Of a DNA stretch of 6,688 nt, positions 5,164 through 6,688 are shown piece by piece. Origin of the DNA: Lysobacterales bacterium (GTDB lineage Bacteria; Pseudomonadota; Gammaproteobacteria; Xanthomonadales; Rhodanobacteraceae); assembly GCA_013298265.1 (NCBI GenBank), contig JAAFHE010000217.1, positions 1-6,688 of the forward strand. Direction: 5' to 3'. A model generated the notes under the pieces. The model did not search any database. It had not been told where the DNA came from and saw only the letters and a program-made list of their open reading frames with translations. Each line of letters begins with the position of its first letter. Position 1 is the stretch's first letter. The position numbers and the translations under genes are program-made.

Positions 5164-5254
5164 GGCCGTTCGCGCCGCTCTCTGGGCTCCGATTTTCATC
5201 TGCCGACTTCCCGGCGCATCCCTATTCGGAAACGGAGTTCGTTAAGCTAGGCCT

Positions 5255-5941
5255 ATGCGCGTACTCGTGATTGAAGATAACCGGGACATCGCGGCCAACG
5301 TCGGCGACTTTCTCGAAGACAAGGGCCACGTCGTGGATTTCGCCGGCGACGGCGTGACTGGCCTGCATCTGGCCGTGGTCAACGAGTTCGATGCCATCGT
5401 GCTCGACCTGACGCTGCCCGGCATGGATGGCCTGGAGGTCTGCCGCAAGCTGCGCCAGGAAGCGCGCAAGCAGACGCCGGTGCTCATGCTCACCGCACGC
5501 GACGCGCTCGACCACAAACTGTCGGGATTCGATTCCGGCGCTGACGATTACATGACCAAGCCGTTTGCGCTGCAGGAACTCGAGGCGCGGCTGCTCGTGC
5601 TCGCGCGCCGTGGCAAGGGCCCGCAGAGCCGCGTGCTGCAGGTTGCCGACCTCAGTTTCAACCTCGATACCCTGACCGTCAGCCGTGCCGGCAAGCAGAT
5701 CCCGCTGAACCCGATCGGCCTGAAGCTGCTGCAATTCCTCATGGAAGCGAGCCCTTCCGTGGTTACGCGCCAGGACCTCGAACATCGCGTCTGGGGTGAG
5801 GAGCTGCCCGACAGTGACTCGCTGCGCGTGCATATCCACGGCCTGCGCGCGGCGCTCGACAAGCCGTTCGACAAGCCGCTGATCCAGACCCGTCACGGCA
5901 TCGGCTATCGCATGGCCGATCCGGACGCGGCGAACAGCTAA
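5255..5941 (+). CDS. OmpR/PhoB-family response regulator
   Basis: The 228-residue cytoplasmic protein has a receiver domain (1-117) and a winged-helix DNA-binding domain (about 127-222). Receiver landmarks are all present: acidic pair E7-D8, phosphorylated D51 (VLDLTLPGMDG), T80 and K102 (TKPF). The output domain shows the typical VTRQDLEHRVWG (170-181), SLRVHIHGLRAALD (189-202) recognition helix region and THGIGYR-like RHGIGYRM (213-220). Phosphorylated by the kinase encoded 31 bases downstream, it should bind tandem hexamers; suitable ones lie at 4980-5018. It resembles response regulators widespread in Xanthomonas (possibly the VgrR/ColR or PhoP/PmrA groups), but I cannot assign the orthologue, so no symbol is given. 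ATG 5255 starts exactly at the conserved MRVLVIEDN; its ribosome binding site is weak (TAGG at 5248-5251). No convincing own promoter is visible in 5164-5254. Confidence 0.95.
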   Translation: MRVLVIEDNRDIAANVGDFLEDKGHVVDFAGDGVTGLHLAVVNEFDAIVLDLTLPGMDGLEVCRKLRQEARKQTPVLMLTARDALDHKLSGFDSGADDYMTKPFALQELEARLLVLARRGKGPQSRVLQVADLSFNLDTLTVSRAGKQIPLNPIGLKLLQFLMEASPSVVTRQDLEHRVWGEELPDSDSLRVHIHGLRAALDKPFDKPLIQTRHGIGYRMADPDAANS

Positions 5942-5972
5942 GACGCCGCCCGCGACGGTCCCGCCTCCGCGC

Positions 5973-6688
5973 ATGCGCTATCGCCGCCGGTTACGCAGCC
6001 GCATCGTCATTTCGTTCGGCCTGTTCGGCATGGCGCTGACAGCGCTGTTTGCTCTGGCTGTCGTCGGCCTGCGCGGCACACTCGAAGATCAGCTCATCAA
6101 CGCCTCGCTGCAGGACGGCGTCAACAAATTCCTCGATTTCAAGCGCGAACACCCGGAAGAGGGGGCGCAGTTCCCGTTCTCCCCGGTCACGGCCCTCATC
6201 GTGAGCGAGCGCAAATTCGCCAACGTGCCGTTCGCGTGGCAGAAATACGGCACCGGCGTCTACGACATCCGTGAAGCCGACGAGCACGGCCGCGAGCGTC
6301 CTTACAAACTGGCGGTGCGCAAGGAGGCCGATCTCTGGGCCTTCTACCGTTACGACGTGGCCAAGGAAGAGCTCGGCGAGCGTCAGCTCGTCACCGCGCT
6401 GATCGCCGCGGTGCTGGTGTTTTCGCTGCTGGCGTTCTTGCTCGGCTTCTGGTCGGCGCGCCGCGTGATGCGGCCGGTGGCGGATCTGGCTGAGCGCCTG
6501 CGCGCGTTCAAGAACGGCGCACCGACCGATGATCTGGCTTCGCACTACGCCAATGATGAAGTCGGCGAGCTCGCCGCTGCGCTGGACGACTATCGCCAGC
6601 GCCTGACCGAGATGGTCGAACGCGACCGCGAGTTCAACGCCGATGTGAGCCACGAACTGCGTACGCCGCTGGCGGTGATCGCAACCAC
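5973..6688 (+). CDS. Sensor histidine kinase, partial, cut by window end
   Basis: The frame starts at ATG 5973 and runs off the window after 238 codons. It shows a basic N-terminus (MRYRRRLRSR), membrane segment 1 (about 11-33), a periplasmic sensor of about 100 residues (34-136), membrane segment 2 (137-160), a HAMP linker (about 161-213) with RPVADLAERL, and the dimerisation box FNADVSHELRTPLAVI with phospho-accepting H227. The ATP-binding half is missing. It follows the response regulator by 31 bases and is surely its partner. The sensor domain contains REHPEE (58-63), an ExxE motif (E59, E62) soon after the first membrane segment. In Xanthomonas VgrS a periplasmic ExxE binds ferric iron, so metal sensing is a reasonable guess, not a demonstrated role. 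There is no good ribosome binding site before the ATG, but no other in-frame start lies between it and the regulator gene. Confidence 0.93.
   Translation, partial: MRYRRRLRSRIVISFGLFGMALTALFALAVVGLRGTLEDQLINASLQDGVNKFLDFKREHPEEGAQFPFSPVTALIVSERKFANVPFAWQKYGTGVYDIREADEHGRERPYKLAVRKEADLWAFYRYDVAKEELGERQLVTALIAAVLVFSLLAFLLGFWSARRVMRPVADLAERLRAFKNGAPTDDLASHYANDEVGELAAALDDYRQRLTEMVERDREFNADVSHELRTPLAVIAT

Larger units (their letters stand above)
4881..5254. other. Intergenic regulatory region between the M56 gene and the two-component pair
   Basis: These 374 bases contain no credible gene on either strand. From left to right they hold a GC hairpin (4893-4916), an unremarkable stretch (4917-4979), the TTAA hexamers (4980-5018), a candidate promoter (5021-5049), the candidate transcript with its terminator (5056-5163), and the short leader of the response regulator gene (5164-5254), in which I see no clear promoter. 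The density of ordered signals suggests a real regulatory locus rather than a passive spacer. Confidence 0.7.

Noticed and set aside
5222..5974. 250-codon open frame on the minus strand
   Set aside because: Antisense shadow of the response regulator gene, whose domains are unmistakable.
5991..6653. 220-codon open frame on the minus strand
   Set aside because: Antisense shadow of the histidine kinase gene.
1..6688. tRNA, rRNA, CRISPR arrays, insertion sequences, attachment sites
   Set aside because: Both strands were scanned by eye; no cloverleaf, spaced repeat array, transposase or terminal repeat was seen.

Overview
The window is a GC-rich (by eye roughly 64% G+C) stretch of bacterial chromosome with dense coding, NTG starts and no mobile DNA. 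Protein content points to Gammaproteobacteria, most likely order Lysobacterales (Xanthomonadales). Evidence for this is a RimK very close to the E. coli protein, a YgdQ-type TerC protein, a BlaI repressor paired with an M56 peptidase that carries a TonB C-terminal domain, and a two-component pair of a type common in xanthomonads. The lineage call is an inference from remembered families, not a search.

Layout. (1) Positions 1-494, minus strand: 5' two thirds of a TerC-family membrane protein gene, cut by the window edge. (2) 495-1021: a 527-base divergent non-coding region. Its terC-proximal half can fold, on the minus strand, into a structured leader that faintly resembles the yybP-ykoY manganese riboswitch and ends in a perfect 13-bp inverted repeat. 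(3) 1022-1918: rimK, the ribosomal protein S6 glutamate ligase, with an oddly AT-rich first 18 codons. (4) 2008-2649: a self-contained unit made of a good sigma-70 promoter, a gene for a small exported protein with two cysteines, and a GC-rich terminator hairpin. (5) 2719-4880: a translationally coupled pair, a BlaI/MecI-type repressor and an M56 peptidase/TonB-C fusion, forming a probable envelope-sensing proteolytic switch. (6) 4881-5254: a 374-base intergenic region holding spaced TTAA-type hexamers, a candidate activator-dependent promoter and a strong intrinsic terminator. Together these outline an unannotated transcript of about 108 nt, either a small RNA or an attenuated leader. (7) 5255-6688: an OmpR/PhoB-type response regulator followed by its histidine kinase, which is truncated by the window end just after the phospho-accepting histidine.

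How it fits together. The right two thirds is a signalling neighbourhood: one proteolytic repressor switch (BlaI/M56) followed by one phosphorelay (RR/HK), with a probable RNA element between them. The TTAA hexamers upstream of that RNA are spaced like OmpR-family half-sites, so the adjacent regulator may control the RNA and itself. The small exported protein and the tail of the M56 protein share a short Cys-TGS-Cys motif. The promoters of the small protein and of blaI share an 8-mer and a 9-mer, so the two units may be co-regulated by the BlaI-type protein. The RNA element is the best candidate for something undescribed here.
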